Positions 23,050-31,943 of a DNA stretch of 39,145 bases are shown here, piece after piece (position 1 is the stretch's first letter; every line of letters starts with the position of its first letter). Source of the DNA: Actinomadura sp. 6K520 (lineage in GTDB: Bacteria > Actinomycetota > Actinomycetes > Streptosporangiales > Streptosporangiaceae); assembly GCF_004349245.1 (NCBI RefSeq), contig NZ_SMLC01000063.1:1-39145 (forward strand), read 5' to 3'. The translations under genes and the position numbers were made by a program. Under the pieces are notes generated by a model, which made no database searches, had not been told where the DNA came from, and was given only the letters and a program-made list of their open reading frames with translations.

Positions 23050-24201
23050 TCAGCGGCGGCGCGCGGGCCCCGACGCCTTCCGGCGCTGGCGCTGGCTGCC
23101 CGGCGCGGGCCGGCGGGCCTCCTGCCGGGGAGACGCGGGACCGGGCGCGGGCTCCTCCGGGTTCGCCGGGTTCGCCGGGTTCGCCGGGTTCGGGGGCCCG
23201 GACGGCGTGCCCGGGTCGCCGAACTTGCCGTCGGAGCGGCGGGGGGCCGCGGGCGGCGGCGGGGCCGCCCCGCGGGACAGGCCGAGGAATCCGCCGACGA
23301 ACAGCAGGACCAGGCCGACGAGGATGGCACCGCCGGGGACGAAGCTGCGCACCATGTTGATCTTCAGGGCGGTGCTGTCGGCCAGGTCGACCGCGGCCTT
23401 CTGGTCCTTGTCGACGGTGATGAGGTCGGCCTGCGCGGCGATCATCTTGCCCTTGCCGTCCGCGGTCTGGACGGTGCTGCGGATGTTCTTGCGGTGCTTG
23501 ACCGGGACTCCGGTGCGCGGGTCCACCCAGACCGTGTTGTACGCCTCGTTGTAGCGGGCCACCTTCTGGTCGCCGGCGTCCTCGGGCAGGCCGAGCATCT
23601 TGGGCGGCAGCTTGACGTCCATCTCGGCGGTCTTGGTCAGCGGGATCGTCTGGGTGAAGCGGTAGGTCGTGAGCCCGTGGACCTCTTCGACGGCGTTGAA
23701 CTCCATCGGCGCGATCTGCTTGGTGGTGGTGTCGAAGACCGGGTAGTCCTTCTTCTCGACGTTCCCGAGGGGCAGCAGCAGCCCGTAGCTCCCCGCCATC
23801 CGGACGCCGCTGTCGCCGTCGACGTTCGTGCCGCAGCAGTCGACCTGGACGCTCGTCCGCCGGTCGAAGGCGATCCGGAAGGCCTGGATCTGGATGGGGT
23901 TCTCGGGGTTGTCGGTGTCGTAGATGTTGGTCGTCGAGTCCCAGACGGCGATGTCGTCGTCGCCCTCGTTGGCGCGGACGTCACCGCGGACGGTGTTCTT
24001 CGCCTGGAGGGTGACGCCCGTCTTGGTCTTGAGCTCGGCCTGGTCGAAGTACGTGGCGTTCTCCGATTCCAGGAGCGTCACCTGGTAGCGGTTCAGCGGC
24101 GCGACGATGACCTGGTCGGCCACATAGAAACGGACCAGGGGCGCGAGCGTCAGGAAGAACGCGCCCAGGCCGATCAGGAGCAGTCCGATCGGTCGCCGCA
24201 T
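23050..24201 (-). CDS. DUF3068 (PorA family) membrane protein
   Basis: 383 residues from ATG 24201, with GGAGG 5 nt upstream. Layout: N-terminal transmembrane helix (PIGLLLIGLGAFFLTLAPLV, about 4-23), a large extracytoplasmic beta-rich domain (about 25-285) with the CCG pair in VQVDCCGTNVDG, a second helix (about 287-306), and a cytoplasmic Pro/Ala/Arg-rich tail. This is the DUF3068 fold, annotated as PorA family by similarity to corynebacterial porins. Its role in envelopes without mycolate is unknown. The tail carries three copies of the tripeptide NPA from a 9-bp tandem repeat and ends in a very basic RRKASGPARRR. Divergent from the methyltransferase gene. Confidence 0.9.
   Translation of the reverse strand: MRRPIGLLLIGLGAFFLTLAPLVRFYVADQVIVAPLNRYQVTLLESENATYFDQAELKTKTGVTLQAKNTVRGDVRANEGDDDIAVWDSTTNIYDTDNPENPIQIQAFRIAFDRRTSVQVDCCGTNVDGDSGVRMAGSYGLLLPLGNVEKKDYPVFDTTTKQIAPMEFNAVEEVHGLTTYRFTQTIPLTKTAEMDVKLPPKMLGLPEDAGDQKVARYNEAYNTVWVDPRTGVPVKHRKNIRSTVQTADGKGKMIAAQADLITVDKDQKAAVDLADSTALKINMVRSFVPGGAILVGLVLLFVGGFLGLSRGAAPPPPAAPRRSDGKFGDPGTPSGPPNPANPANPANPEEPAPGPASPRQEARRPAPGSQRQRRKASGPARRR
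23161..23187. repeat. 9-bp tandem repeat within the DUF3068 gene
   Basis: Three perfect copies of GTTCGCCGG plus a partial fourth. It encodes the NPANPANPA run in the cytoplasmic tail. In-frame, so repeat number can change without breaking the gene. Confidence 0.85.
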
Positions 24202-24300
24202 GAACACCTCCAGGGGGTATGCCGTGCTTCGCGGGCCGGGAGGCCGGGCTCCGGCAGGTTCGCGTTACCCTACAGGACCCCGTACTGGCCGGTAAGCTCC

Positions 24301-24322
24301 GCTCAGCAGCTCAGCAGCTCAG
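24301..24322 (+). repeat. 8-bp tandem repeat in the leader of the methyltransferase gene
   Basis: GCTCAGCA occurs twice in tandem, followed by GCTCAG, about 70 bp before the methyltransferase start. Role unknown; possibly a slippage repeat in the divergent promoter region (24202-24388). Confidence 0.6.
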
Positions 24323-24388
24323 CCCCGGATCAAGATCCGCCCGAACCGGGCGTCTCCCGAACCGGCGCCCGAACACAGCGAGGTGGCG

Positions 24389-25180
24389 ATGACCTCGGCG
24401 CCCCCCACGCCGGACCGGCTGTCACCCGTGCCCGGTGACCGCGTCCACCCGCCGCATCGGGCCACGCTGGCGCGGTCGGTGCGGCTGCTGAGCGCGTTCC
24501 GGCACGAGAACACCGACCCCGGGTACTTCTACGAACTGATGGCACGCGACACCGTCGCGCAGCTCGGCTCGTACGCCGACCTGACCGGCGCGACGGTCAT
24601 CGACGTGGGGACGGGTTCGGGCTTCTTCGCGCACGCGCTCACCGCGGCCGGGGCGCGGTGTGCGGGCATCGACCACGACCCGGCCGCGCTGACCGCGCAC
24701 GACGGCACCGCGCGGAACCTGTTCGTCGGGTCCGCCCTCGCCCTCCCGTTCCGCACCGGCTCCGCCGACGTGTGCTTCTCGTCGAACGTGCTGGAGCACG
24801 TCCCCGAGCCGTGGCGGATGGCGGACGAGATGCTCCGCGTGGTCCGTCCCGGCGGGACGGTGTTCCTGTCGTTCACCAACTGGCTGTCCCCGTGGGGCGG
24901 GCACGAGACCTCGCCGTGGCACTACCTCGGCGGCGACCGGGCGGCGCGCAGATACGAGCGCCGGAACGGCCGCCCGCCGAAGAACCGGCACGGGCACAGC
25001 CTGCACCAGGTGTCGGTGTCGGCTGCCCTGAAGTGGGCGCGCGGGCGCGAAGACGCGCACGTCGTGGACGCCCTGCCCCGCTACCACCCGCACTGGGCGG
25101 GGTGGACCGTCCGCGTCCCGGGGCTGCGGGAGTTCACCACCTGGAACCTCCTCCTCGTCCTCCGGAAGAACGGCACGTGA
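24389..25180 (+). CDS. Class I SAM-dependent methyltransferase
   Basis: 263 residues from ATG 24389, with GAGGTGG upstream. The Rossmann fold is complete: motif I VIDVGTGSGFFAHAL (about 69-83), motif II CAGIDHDPAAL, motif IV region SADVCFSSNVLEHVPEPW, and post-motif LRVVRPGGTVFLSF. This is the Methyltransf_11 type. The C-terminal third (WHYLGGDRAARRYERRNGRPPKN) matches methyltransferases often encoded near actinobacterial arabinan and polysaccharide genes. The acceptor is likely a glycan or lipid at the membrane's inner face. Its TGA overlaps the acyltransferase GTG, so the two are translationally coupled and probably act on the same envelope molecule. Confidence 0.9.
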   Translation: MTSAPPTPDRLSPVPGDRVHPPHRATLARSVRLLSAFRHENTDPGYFYELMARDTVAQLGSYADLTGATVIDVGTGSGFFAHALTAAGARCAGIDHDPAALTAHDGTARNLFVGSALALPFRTGSADVCFSSNVLEHVPEPWRMADEMLRVVRPGGTVFLSFTNWLSPWGGHETSPWHYLGGDRAARRYERRNGRPPKNRHGHSLHQVSVSAALKWARGREDAHVVDALPRYHPHWAGWTVRVPGLREFTTWNLLLVLRKNGT

Positions 25181-26415
25181 GGCCCGCCCCGCAGCCGGCC
25201 CGGCCGGCGCCGCCGCCCATCTCCGGGCACCAGGCCACGCTCGAAGGCGTGCGCGCGGTCGCGGCGCTCAGCATCCTCGTCTACCACGTGGCCGCCACGG
25301 CGGGCACCCTCGCCAAGCCGGACGGGCTCGGTTGGCTGTTCAACGGCGGCCAGGTCGGCGTGCCCGTCTTCTTCGCCCTGTCTGGGCTCCTGCTCTACCG
25401 GCCGTGGGCGGCGGCGGTCCTGGACGGGCGGGCCGCCCCGCGCGTCGGCCTGTACCTGCGCAAGCGGGTGTTCCGCATCATGCCCGCCTACTGGGCCCTG
25501 ATCGTCTGCTTCATGGTCACCGCGGGGCGGGACCACATCGGCGACCCCGTCACGTGGGTCTCCCTGCTCACCCTCACGCAGACCTACGTCCCCGACATGT
25601 GGTGGGAGAGCGGGCTCGGCCCGGCGCATCTGGGACAGCTGTGGAGCCTGGCGGTCGAGGTCGCCTGGTACGCCACGCTGCCGTTCACGGCGGCGGTCCT
25701 CGGCTGGTACGCGCGGCGGAAGCGCACCCACGACGTCGGCGTCCGGGCGAAGCGCCTCCTGATCGGCATCGGCGTGTACGCGGCGCTGTCGTTCCCCTAC
25801 ACGGCCCTGCAGTTCTTTCCGGAGCGGAACCCGGAGCTGGGCCTGTGGCTGCCGCGGTTCTTCGTGTGGTTCGCGATCGGGATGGCGCTCGCGGTGGTGA
25901 CGGTGTGGGCCCGGCTGGACGAGCGGCGCCCCGTGGCGGCGGTGTGCCGGGCCGTGTCGGACTCGTGGGCGGCGTGCTGGGTGGGGGCGGCGATGCTGTA
26001 CGTGGTGGCGTCCACGCCGGCGACCGGGCCCGTCACCCTGCAGATACCGGACGAGTTCTGGACGTCCACCCTGCACCTGGTCGTGGGCGGGCTGTGCGCG
26101 GCGGCGCTGCTCGCCCCGGTGGCGCTGGCGCCCGCGGGGCATCCGGCGCTCGGCGCCGTCCTCGCCAACCCGGTGATGGGGTTCCTCGGCCGGATCTCCT
26201 ACGGCCTGTTCCTGTGGCAGCTGCTGATCATCGTCGGGTGGTTCGAGGGGACGGACCGGGTCTTCCGGGGGGACCTGGCAACGGATTTGCCCCTGTTGAC
26301 CGCGGCGACCATCGCAGCGGCGACCGTGAGCTACTACCTGCTGGAGCGCCCGGTTCAGCGGCTGACCCGCCGGGACCGTCCCCGCCGGGCCCCTGCCCGG
26401 GAGCCGTCCAGCTGA
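25177..26415 (+). CDS. Acyltransferase 3 family membrane protein
   Basis: 412 residues from GTG 25177, overlapping the preceding TGA (GTGA), with GGAAGAA upstream. It is a ten-or-so-helix integral membrane O-acyltransferase (OafA/YrhL type): N-terminal LEGVRAVAALSILVYHVA with the conserved His37, then GGQVGVPVFFALSGLLLYRPW, LRKRVFRIMPAYW, HLGQLWSLAVEVAWY, and a C-terminal ISYGLFLWQLLI followed by LLERPVQRL. These proteins move an acyl group from acyl-CoA across the membrane to sugars of lipid-linked or surface glycans. The last 188 bp are antisense to the 3' end of aftD, which reads the other way. Confidence 0.92.
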   Translation: MRPAPQPARPAPPPISGHQATLEGVRAVAALSILVYHVAATAGTLAKPDGLGWLFNGGQVGVPVFFALSGLLLYRPWAAAVLDGRAAPRVGLYLRKRVFRIMPAYWALIVCFMVTAGRDHIGDPVTWVSLLTLTQTYVPDMWWESGLGPAHLGQLWSLAVEVAWYATLPFTAAVLGWYARRKRTHDVGVRAKRLLIGIGVYAALSFPYTALQFFPERNPELGLWLPRFFVWFAIGMALAVVTVWARLDERRPVAAVCRAVSDSWAACWVGAAMLYVVASTPATGPVTLQIPDEFWTSTLHLVVGGLCAAALLAPVALAPAGHPALGAVLANPVMGFLGRISYGLFLWQLLIIVGWFEGTDRVFRGDLATDLPLLTAATIAAATVSYYLLERPVQRLTRRDRPRRAPAREPSS

Positions 26416-29400
26416 GCGCGATCGGCCCGCGCGAGTCGCCGCCCGGCGGCCGCGGCCGCCACAGCTCCGCCGCGATCCGGCCGGCGATGACGAGGCCGAG
26501 CAGCTGGGGCGCGACGTCCCCGAGCGCGCCGGACGGCGCGGCGGGGTTCTCGATGAGGTCCAGCCAGGCGCCGGCGGCGAGGCATCCGGTCCCGGCGAGC
26601 ATGGCGATCGCGATCGTCCACGGCGACGCCACGGCCCGCACGACGGCGGACCGGCGGGTGCGCGCCCAGCCGCAGCCGACCGCGACGGCGGCCGCGACGG
26701 CCAGGCCGGGCGGTCCGGCGACCCAGCCGCCGAGCGCGGCCGCGAGCCCGACCGCCGCCCACGCGGGCCAGCCCGTACCGCCCACCGGCACGCGTCCCGG
26801 CCGCGGCAGCGGGCCCCGGCGGTCGCCGGGGGCCCGCCGGGCGGGCCAGACCGCGACGATCAGCAGGAGGATGAGCAGGTTGAGGCCCGCGACGACGGCG
26901 AACCGCTGCGCCCGGTCGGGACGGTAGGTCAGCTCGACGACACCGCCGGTGCCCGCGGGGACGAGCCAGCCCTGCTTCCATCCGTCGAGCCGGACGGGCC
27001 GCAGCTCGGTGCCGCCGGCGGTCGCGGTCCATCCGTCGTTGAAGTTCTCGTTCACCGTGAGGAACGAGGGGGCCGCCGCTTCCACCTCCAGCCGGCGGGT
27101 GCCGGCTCCCCAGCTGAGGATCTTGACCGGCTGCGGCGGCCGGGCCGCGGTGTCCTCCGCGGGCTTGGCGCCGACCGTCACCGTGTCGATCCGGTAGGAG
27201 TCGAGGGGCACGCCCGACAGCCGGTTCGCGCCCTCCCGCAGGTTCGCCTGCTTGCACGCGCTGAACGTCAGGGGGCGGCCCGCGAGCAGGTCGCCGAGCG
27301 TGCCGGTGGCCTCCGTCTGGATGGCGGCCTGGTCCCCGGACCCGCCGGCCAGGAGTTTCGGCCCGTACCCGCACGGCAGCTTGAGCGGGTGGCCGCGCAC
27401 GTCGGGCAGCGGGTCCACCCCCCGGATGACCAGGTCGGTGAGCTGGACCGGCTGGATCTGGCTGCCGCGGAAGAAGGTGATCTTCAGCCGGTCGGTGGTC
27501 ATCGGGGCGAACGACAGCCTGCCCGCGGCGTCCGACAGCCCCTCCCGGACCTCGCCGCCGCCCCCCTCGACCTGCACGCGGATCGGGCCGGACACGCCGG
27601 GCGGACGCCGCAGGGTGATCGCGGAGAGCCGCGTGCGGCGCTGCCACCGGACGCTGTAGACCGGGGCGTCCTCTTCCGCCGCCGCGATCCAGGTCGTCGC
27701 CGGGTCCCCGTCGAAGCCCGACCTCGCCTGGGCGGCCGGATGAGTGGAGATCGTCGAACTCGCGGCGACGGACGGCTGGCCGTCGACGGCCGTGTACCGG
27801 CCGATCAGCTCAAGGTCGGTGAGGACGGCCGTGCCCGTGACGGGGGCCTTGCCGGACGTCGCGGACGTGAACGTCCGGTCGAACCCGGCGCCCTCCTCGC
27901 CGTCGGCGCCGAGGTCCGGCGAGCACACCCAGCGCTGCTCGCCCTTCATGCACTCGTCCCTGGCGCCGGGCCTCCGGTTCATCACGTACGTGGCCGGGCC
28001 GTCGACCCCGGAGGGCGCGGGCATCGTGAACGAGCGGGTCGGCCGCACCCCGCCGATCGCCACCTCGGACACGCCCGCGCGCGCGAACTCCGGCACGGCC
28101 GCCTGCGCCGCGAGGCCCGCGATGCGCAGCCGCAGCCAGCGGGTGGGGCCCTCCGGCGCGCGGAGCGGCTGCGCCAGCGCCGTGCGCTGGACGTCCTGCT
28201 CCACCGCCCCGCCCTCGGTCTCGACCCGGACCCGCGCGACCGGCGGGCCGAGCGCGGGGTTCTGGACGAACGCCGCCGTCAGGCTCCCCACGTCCCGCGG
28301 CGCGTCGAAGTCGACGCGCAGCCACTGCCCGACCGGGCCGTCCCACCCGCCCGTCTCCCAGGCGGTGAACTGGTTTCCGTCGAACGCGGCGTACGGGTAG
28401 GCGCCCGGCTTCTGCGCCTGCGCGAAGGTGTCCTCGTCCGCCGCCGACGAGGAGGCCGTGATGTCGCGGACGCCGCCGCCGTAGCTCACATGGGTGGCGT
28501 ACCGTTTCCAGCCCTCGTCGAGGACGTCGGTGGCCTGCCGGCGGTGCCGCGCGGACAGCGTCGGGGACGTCTGGTGCAGTTCGCCGAAGTTGCGGCGGAT
28601 CAGCCGGGGCGAGTCGGTCACCACCGGGGAGCCGCGCAGGTCGGGGGCGTCGTCGTCCAGCAGGACGGGCCCCGCGGGCAGCGCGCCGTCGTCCGCCATG
28701 GCGAGCAGCGACTCCGGTCCCCCGTACACGCGGACGGGATCGGATGCGGCGGCGAGGTTCGCGACGGCCTCGGCGCCCTCGACCTCGAAGACCTCCAGCG
28801 CGGGCCGCGGCTGGTCGAGGGCCGACACCGCGTCGCCGTTGTCCCAGCCCACGGGCTCGCCGAACGCGGCGACCCGGCGCAGGCCGGGCGACCCTTCCAG
28901 CGCCTGGTCGACACGGGCGGGCCACGCGCCGCGCAGCGTCTCGCGCCGCAGGTCGTTGCGGACCAGCACGTACCGGATGCCCATCCGGCCGAGGAACTCG
29001 CTCAGCCCCGGCGACCCCTGCCCCGACCGGACCTGCAGGTCGATCGCGTCCAGCGCGCGGGTGTAGCCGGGGGAACCGGCCGGGACGAGCTGCCGGACGC
29101 CCCACCGCGCCGTCAGCAGCGGCTGGACGATGTCGTCCATCGGCCGGCCCCACAGGTACTCGCCGAACGGCGCCCCCGGCACGGCCAGCACGCCCTGCTG
29201 CCCCGCCCGCGCGTTGATCCAGGACGCCGCGTCCCGCCAGTAGCGGGGGACGTCCTTGAACTCCCCCGGCCCGCTCAGCCCGCGCGAGACGGCGGTGACG
29301 CCGATGCCGCCGATCGCGACGGCGGCGACGACGGGCAGGCTGACCAGGGCCTTCCACGCCCCGCCGCCCAGCGGCGACCCGGTGCCGAGGCTGCGGACCC

Positions 29401-30661
29401 GGCCCTGCCGGGCGCGCCCGGTCGCCACGACCAGGAGATGCGCGAGGCCGAGCGCGAGCGGCAGCCGGACCACCGCGTCGAACTTGTGCAGGTTGCGCAG
29501 CGGCCCGAGCGGCCCGTCCAGCAGGTCGCGCAGCTGCCCGGCCAGCGGGCCGGGGACGTCGCTGAGGTGGCCGGCGGACAGGATCGCCAGCCCGGCCAGC
29601 AGGGTGACCAGCAGGAACGTCCGCTCCGGCAGCAGCCGTCCGAGCAGGCCCGCCAGGCCCAGCGCCGCGACCAGGCCGGTGCAGATGATCGGCACCGGGT
29701 TGACCGAGAGCGCGTACCCGACCGGCCACCCCACCTGCCCGTCGATGATCAGGTAGTTGACCCAGCGTTCCGCGCCGCGCAGCACGTTGATCAGTCCGGT
29801 GGGCCCGGTCGTCGTCTCGGCCCGCTCGGTGTAGGTGAGCCACGAGAACCCGTACGTCCCGGTGAGCAGCAGCGGGACGAGCCACCATGCCGTCGCCGCG
29901 GCCGTGGCCGCCGACCACCACGCGAGCAGCCGGATCCGGAACGACCCGCGCGGCCGCGTCACGATGTACAGGAACGGGACGAGCAGGACGGCGACGGTCG
30001 CGGTCGCGTTGATGCCGCCGCAGCAGGCGATCGCCAGCCCCGACCGGGCGGCGGCCCGCAGCCGCCCGCTCTCCCCGGACGCCGCGCCGACCAGCGGCAG
30101 CACGATCCACGGCAGCATCGCGACCGGCATGTACTCCGAGGAGATCTGCCCGAGCGTCGCCAGCCCGCTCGGGGCGAGCGCGTAGGCCATCGCGGCGAAC
30201 ATGCGCGGGGCGGCCGACGCGGCGCCGGGCCCGCCGAGGCCGAGCCGCCCGGCCAGCCGCCAGGTCCCGACGAACGCCAGGCACAGCAGCAGCGACGTCC
30301 AGAGCCGCTGCGTGATCCACGCGGGCATCCCGGCGACGTCGCCGAGCGCGAAGAACGGGCCCATCGGGAACAGGTAGCCGACGGCCTGGTTCTGCAGCTG
30401 GCCGAACTGCTCCGGGTCCCACAGGTGCAGGGCGCGCCCCAGGAATCCGAGCGGGTTCACCGCCATGTCGATCTTGGTGTCGGCGAGGATCTCGCCGGGC
30501 CGGGTGCTGAACGCGATCGCGACCAGCGTCAGGCAGCACGCCAGGACGCGCAGCCGCTCCCGCAGCCGCTCGCCGATGTCCGCGCCGTCCGGCGGCCCGC
30601 CGCCGGGGACGGGCTGCCGGGGCGCGCCGGCGCGGGGCGGGTTCGCCTCTCCCACGGCCAT
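26228..30661 (-). CDS. aftD: Alpha-(1->3)-arabinofuranosyltransferase, DUF3367 (AftD)
   Basis: 1477 residues from ATG 30661, with AAAGGGG upstream; a GTG at 30721 overlapping the GT4 gene is an alternative. The first ~430 residues are the GT-C membrane part. They begin with TRPGEILADTKIDMAVNPLGFLGRA, where Asp61 and Asp65 match the catalytic loop of mycobacterial AftD, then NQAVGYLFPMGPFFALGD and QRLW. A long extracytoplasmic part follows with carbohydrate-binding-like beta domains (QWLRVDFDAPRDVG and WIAAAEEDAPVYSVRW discoidin-type blocks). C-terminal transmembrane helices come near 1210-1360. It adds arabinofuranose from decaprenyl-phospho-arabinose to a glycan outside the membrane. The C-terminal ~62 codons are antisense to the acyltransferase gene and look unstructured. 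Downstream of two GT genes in one operon. Confidence 0.93.
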   Translation of the reverse strand: MAVGEANPPRAGAPRQPVPGGGPPDGADIGERLRERLRVLACCLTLVAIAFSTRPGEILADTKIDMAVNPLGFLGRALHLWDPEQFGQLQNQAVGYLFPMGPFFALGDVAGMPAWITQRLWTSLLLCLAFVGTWRLAGRLGLGGPGAASAAPRMFAAMAYALAPSGLATLGQISSEYMPVAMLPWIVLPLVGAASGESGRLRAAARSGLAIACCGGINATATVAVLLVPFLYIVTRPRGSFRIRLLAWWSAATAAATAWWLVPLLLTGTYGFSWLTYTERAETTTGPTGLINVLRGAERWVNYLIIDGQVGWPVGYALSVNPVPIICTGLVAALGLAGLLGRLLPERTFLLVTLLAGLAILSAGHLSDVPGPLAGQLRDLLDGPLGPLRNLHKFDAVVRLPLALGLAHLLVVATGRARQGRVRSLGTGSPLGGGAWKALVSLPVVAAVAIGGIGVTAVSRGLSGPGEFKDVPRYWRDAASWINARAGQQGVLAVPGAPFGEYLWGRPMDDIVQPLLTARWGVRQLVPAGSPGYTRALDAIDLQVRSGQGSPGLSEFLGRMGIRYVLVRNDLRRETLRGAWPARVDQALEGSPGLRRVAAFGEPVGWDNGDAVSALDQPRPALEVFEVEGAEAVANLAAASDPVRVYGGPESLLAMADDGALPAGPVLLDDDAPDLRGSPVVTDSPRLIRRNFGELHQTSPTLSARHRRQATDVLDEGWKRYATHVSYGGGVRDITASSSAADEDTFAQAQKPGAYPYAAFDGNQFTAWETGGWDGPVGQWLRVDFDAPRDVGSLTAAFVQNPALGPPVARVRVETEGGAVEQDVQRTALAQPLRAPEGPTRWLRLRIAGLAAQAAVPEFARAGVSEVAIGGVRPTRSFTMPAPSGVDGPATYVMNRRPGARDECMKGEQRWVCSPDLGADGEEGAGFDRTFTSATSGKAPVTGTAVLTDLELIGRYTAVDGQPSVAASSTISTHPAAQARSGFDGDPATTWIAAAEEDAPVYSVRWQRRTRLSAITLRRPPGVSGPIRVQVEGGGGEVREGLSDAAGRLSFAPMTTDRLKITFFRGSQIQPVQLTDLVIRGVDPLPDVRGHPLKLPCGYGPKLLAGGSGDQAAIQTEATGTLGDLLAGRPLTFSACKQANLREGANRLSGVPLDSYRIDTVTVGAKPAEDTAARPPQPVKILSWGAGTRRLEVEAAAPSFLTVNENFNDGWTATAGGTELRPVRLDGWKQGWLVPAGTGGVVELTYRPDRAQRFAVVAGLNLLILLLIVAVWPARRAPGDRRGPLPRPGRVPVGGTGWPAWAAVGLAAALGGWVAGPPGLAVAAAVAVGCGWARTRRSAVVRAVASPWTIAIAMLAGTGCLAAGAWLDLIENPAAPSGALGDVAPQLLGLVIAGRIAAELWRPRPPGGDSRGPIALSWTAPGQGPGGDGPGGSAAEPGAPAGSSSRSPLRWSPRSTGANPLPGPPGRPGPSPRTTRR

Positions 30662-30698
30662 GCTCGCGCTCTGCCCCTTTCTGCCCGCCCCGGGGGTG

Positions 30699-31943
30699 TC
30701 AGCCCGGGTGCCCGTCACCGTACCGCCGGACCGCGTGTGCGGGGTCCTCCCCCGGCGTGGCCGCACCGGGGGACGACGCGGTGAGGAGCTCGCGCATCCG
30801 GCCGGCCGTCCGCGCCCAGTCGAACTCCGCGGCCCAGGCCCGGCAGGCGGCGGCGATCTCCGCGCGGCGCGCGGGGTCGCCGAGTTCCTTGAGGGCCCGT
30901 TCGACGACGTCGGCCTGGTCGTCGCCCGGGTGGACGAGCCATCCGGTGACCGTGTCGCGGACGGCGTCGCGCAGGCCGTCCACGTCGTGGGCGACGGTCG
31001 GGACGCCGAGCGCGGCGGCCTCGATCACGCTGAGGCCCCAGCCCTCGCCCTGGGACGTGCTGAGGTGCAGGCCGGCGCGGGCGACGAGGGCGGCCTTGAC
31101 CTCCTCGGCCACGTAGCCGTGCGCGATGACGACGCCGGCCAGGCCCCGCTCGGCGATCCCGGCGGCCAGCGCGGGCGCCTCCGGCCCGTCCCCGACGATG
31201 TGCAGCCGCAGCCCCGGGCGGCTCTCCGCGAGCCGCCGCGCGAGGTCGAGGAGGAGGTCGAGGCGCTTGTGCGGGACGAGCCGGGTCACGCAGACCAGGT
31301 CCGGGTCCCCGGCGGGCTCCGCGGGGTCCCCGCCGGGCTCGGCGACCGCCGTCCCGTTGGGGACGACGTGGGCCGGCCCCGTCCAGCGCAGCCGTTCCCG
31401 CACCGCGCGCAGCGTGGACGGCGAGACGACGGCGAACGCGTGCCGCCGGTACGTCCAGCGGCTCACCGGGCCCTCCAGCACGCGGCCGAGCCAGGCCAGC
31501 CACCGCGGGAAGTACAGGTCGAACTGGGCGTCGTGCACGTGGTGAATGACGCAGACCACCCGCACGCGGCGAGGGAGGGCCCAAGGGGTGAAGAAGGGGA
31601 TGCCGTTCTGGCAGTCGATGACCGCGTCGAACGAGCGGTCCCGCCTCCGTGACGGCCGGCCCAGGCGGCGGGCCAGCAGCCATAGGAGAACGAGCGGGTA
31701 GACGGTGAAGCGGCCGCCGAGCCGCACGAACTCCACGTCCTCGACGCGTTCTCGCCGTTTTTGCCCTGGCGCCCTGCACGTGACGTAGTGGACGCGGGAG
31801 CCGTCGGCGGCGAACCTGCGCGCGAGTTCCCACGCATAGCGTTCGGCCCCGCCCGCGGCGGGATGCCACGGATCCCGCCAGTTGACGACCGCCAGCCGGA
31901 GTCTCGCGGGTGTCGTGCCAGGGTCCGTGGAGGTCGTGTTCAT
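30699..31943 (-). CDS. Glycosyltransferase family 4 protein
   Basis: 414 residues from ATG 31943, which overlaps the GT2 stop codon as ATGA. GT-B fold: N-terminal VVNWRDPWHPAAGGAERYAWEL (acceptor side), a nucleotide-sugar domain with CVTRLVPHKRLDLLLDLA, HIVGDGPEAPAL, and the EX7E motif in GEGWGLSVIEAAALGVPTVA, plus VDGLRDAVRDTVTGWLV. It is a retaining transferase using a UDP- or GDP-sugar on the cytoplasmic side of the membrane. Coupling with the polyprenyl-phosphate GT2 upstream and AftD downstream suggests one pathway building a lipid-linked sugar chain or envelope glycan. The stop lies 37 bp before the aftD ATG. Confidence 0.92.
   Translation of the reverse strand: MNTTSTDPGTTPARLRLAVVNWRDPWHPAAGGAERYAWELARRFAADGSRVHYVTCRAPGQKRRERVEDVEFVRLGGRFTVYPLVLLWLLARRLGRPSRRRDRSFDAVIDCQNGIPFFTPWALPRRVRVVCVIHHVHDAQFDLYFPRWLAWLGRVLEGPVSRWTYRRHAFAVVSPSTLRAVRERLRWTGPAHVVPNGTAVAEPGGDPAEPAGDPDLVCVTRLVPHKRLDLLLDLARRLAESRPGLRLHIVGDGPEAPALAAGIAERGLAGVVIAHGYVAEEVKAALVARAGLHLSTSQGEGWGLSVIEAAALGVPTVAHDVDGLRDAVRDTVTGWLVHPGDDQADVVERALKELGDPARRAEIAAACRAWAAEFDWARTAGRMRELLTASSPGAATPGEDPAHAVRRYGDGHPG

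Noticed and set aside
24202..24388. Possible riboswitch or leader peptide in the divergent DUF3068/methyltransferase region
   Set aside because: No conserved structure or open frame seen; only an 8-bp tandem repeat.
27389..30784. 1131-codon plus-strand frame
   Set aside because: Antisense shadow of aftD, whose translation has clear motifs; the frame's product is Arg/Gly/Pro-rich and motif-free.
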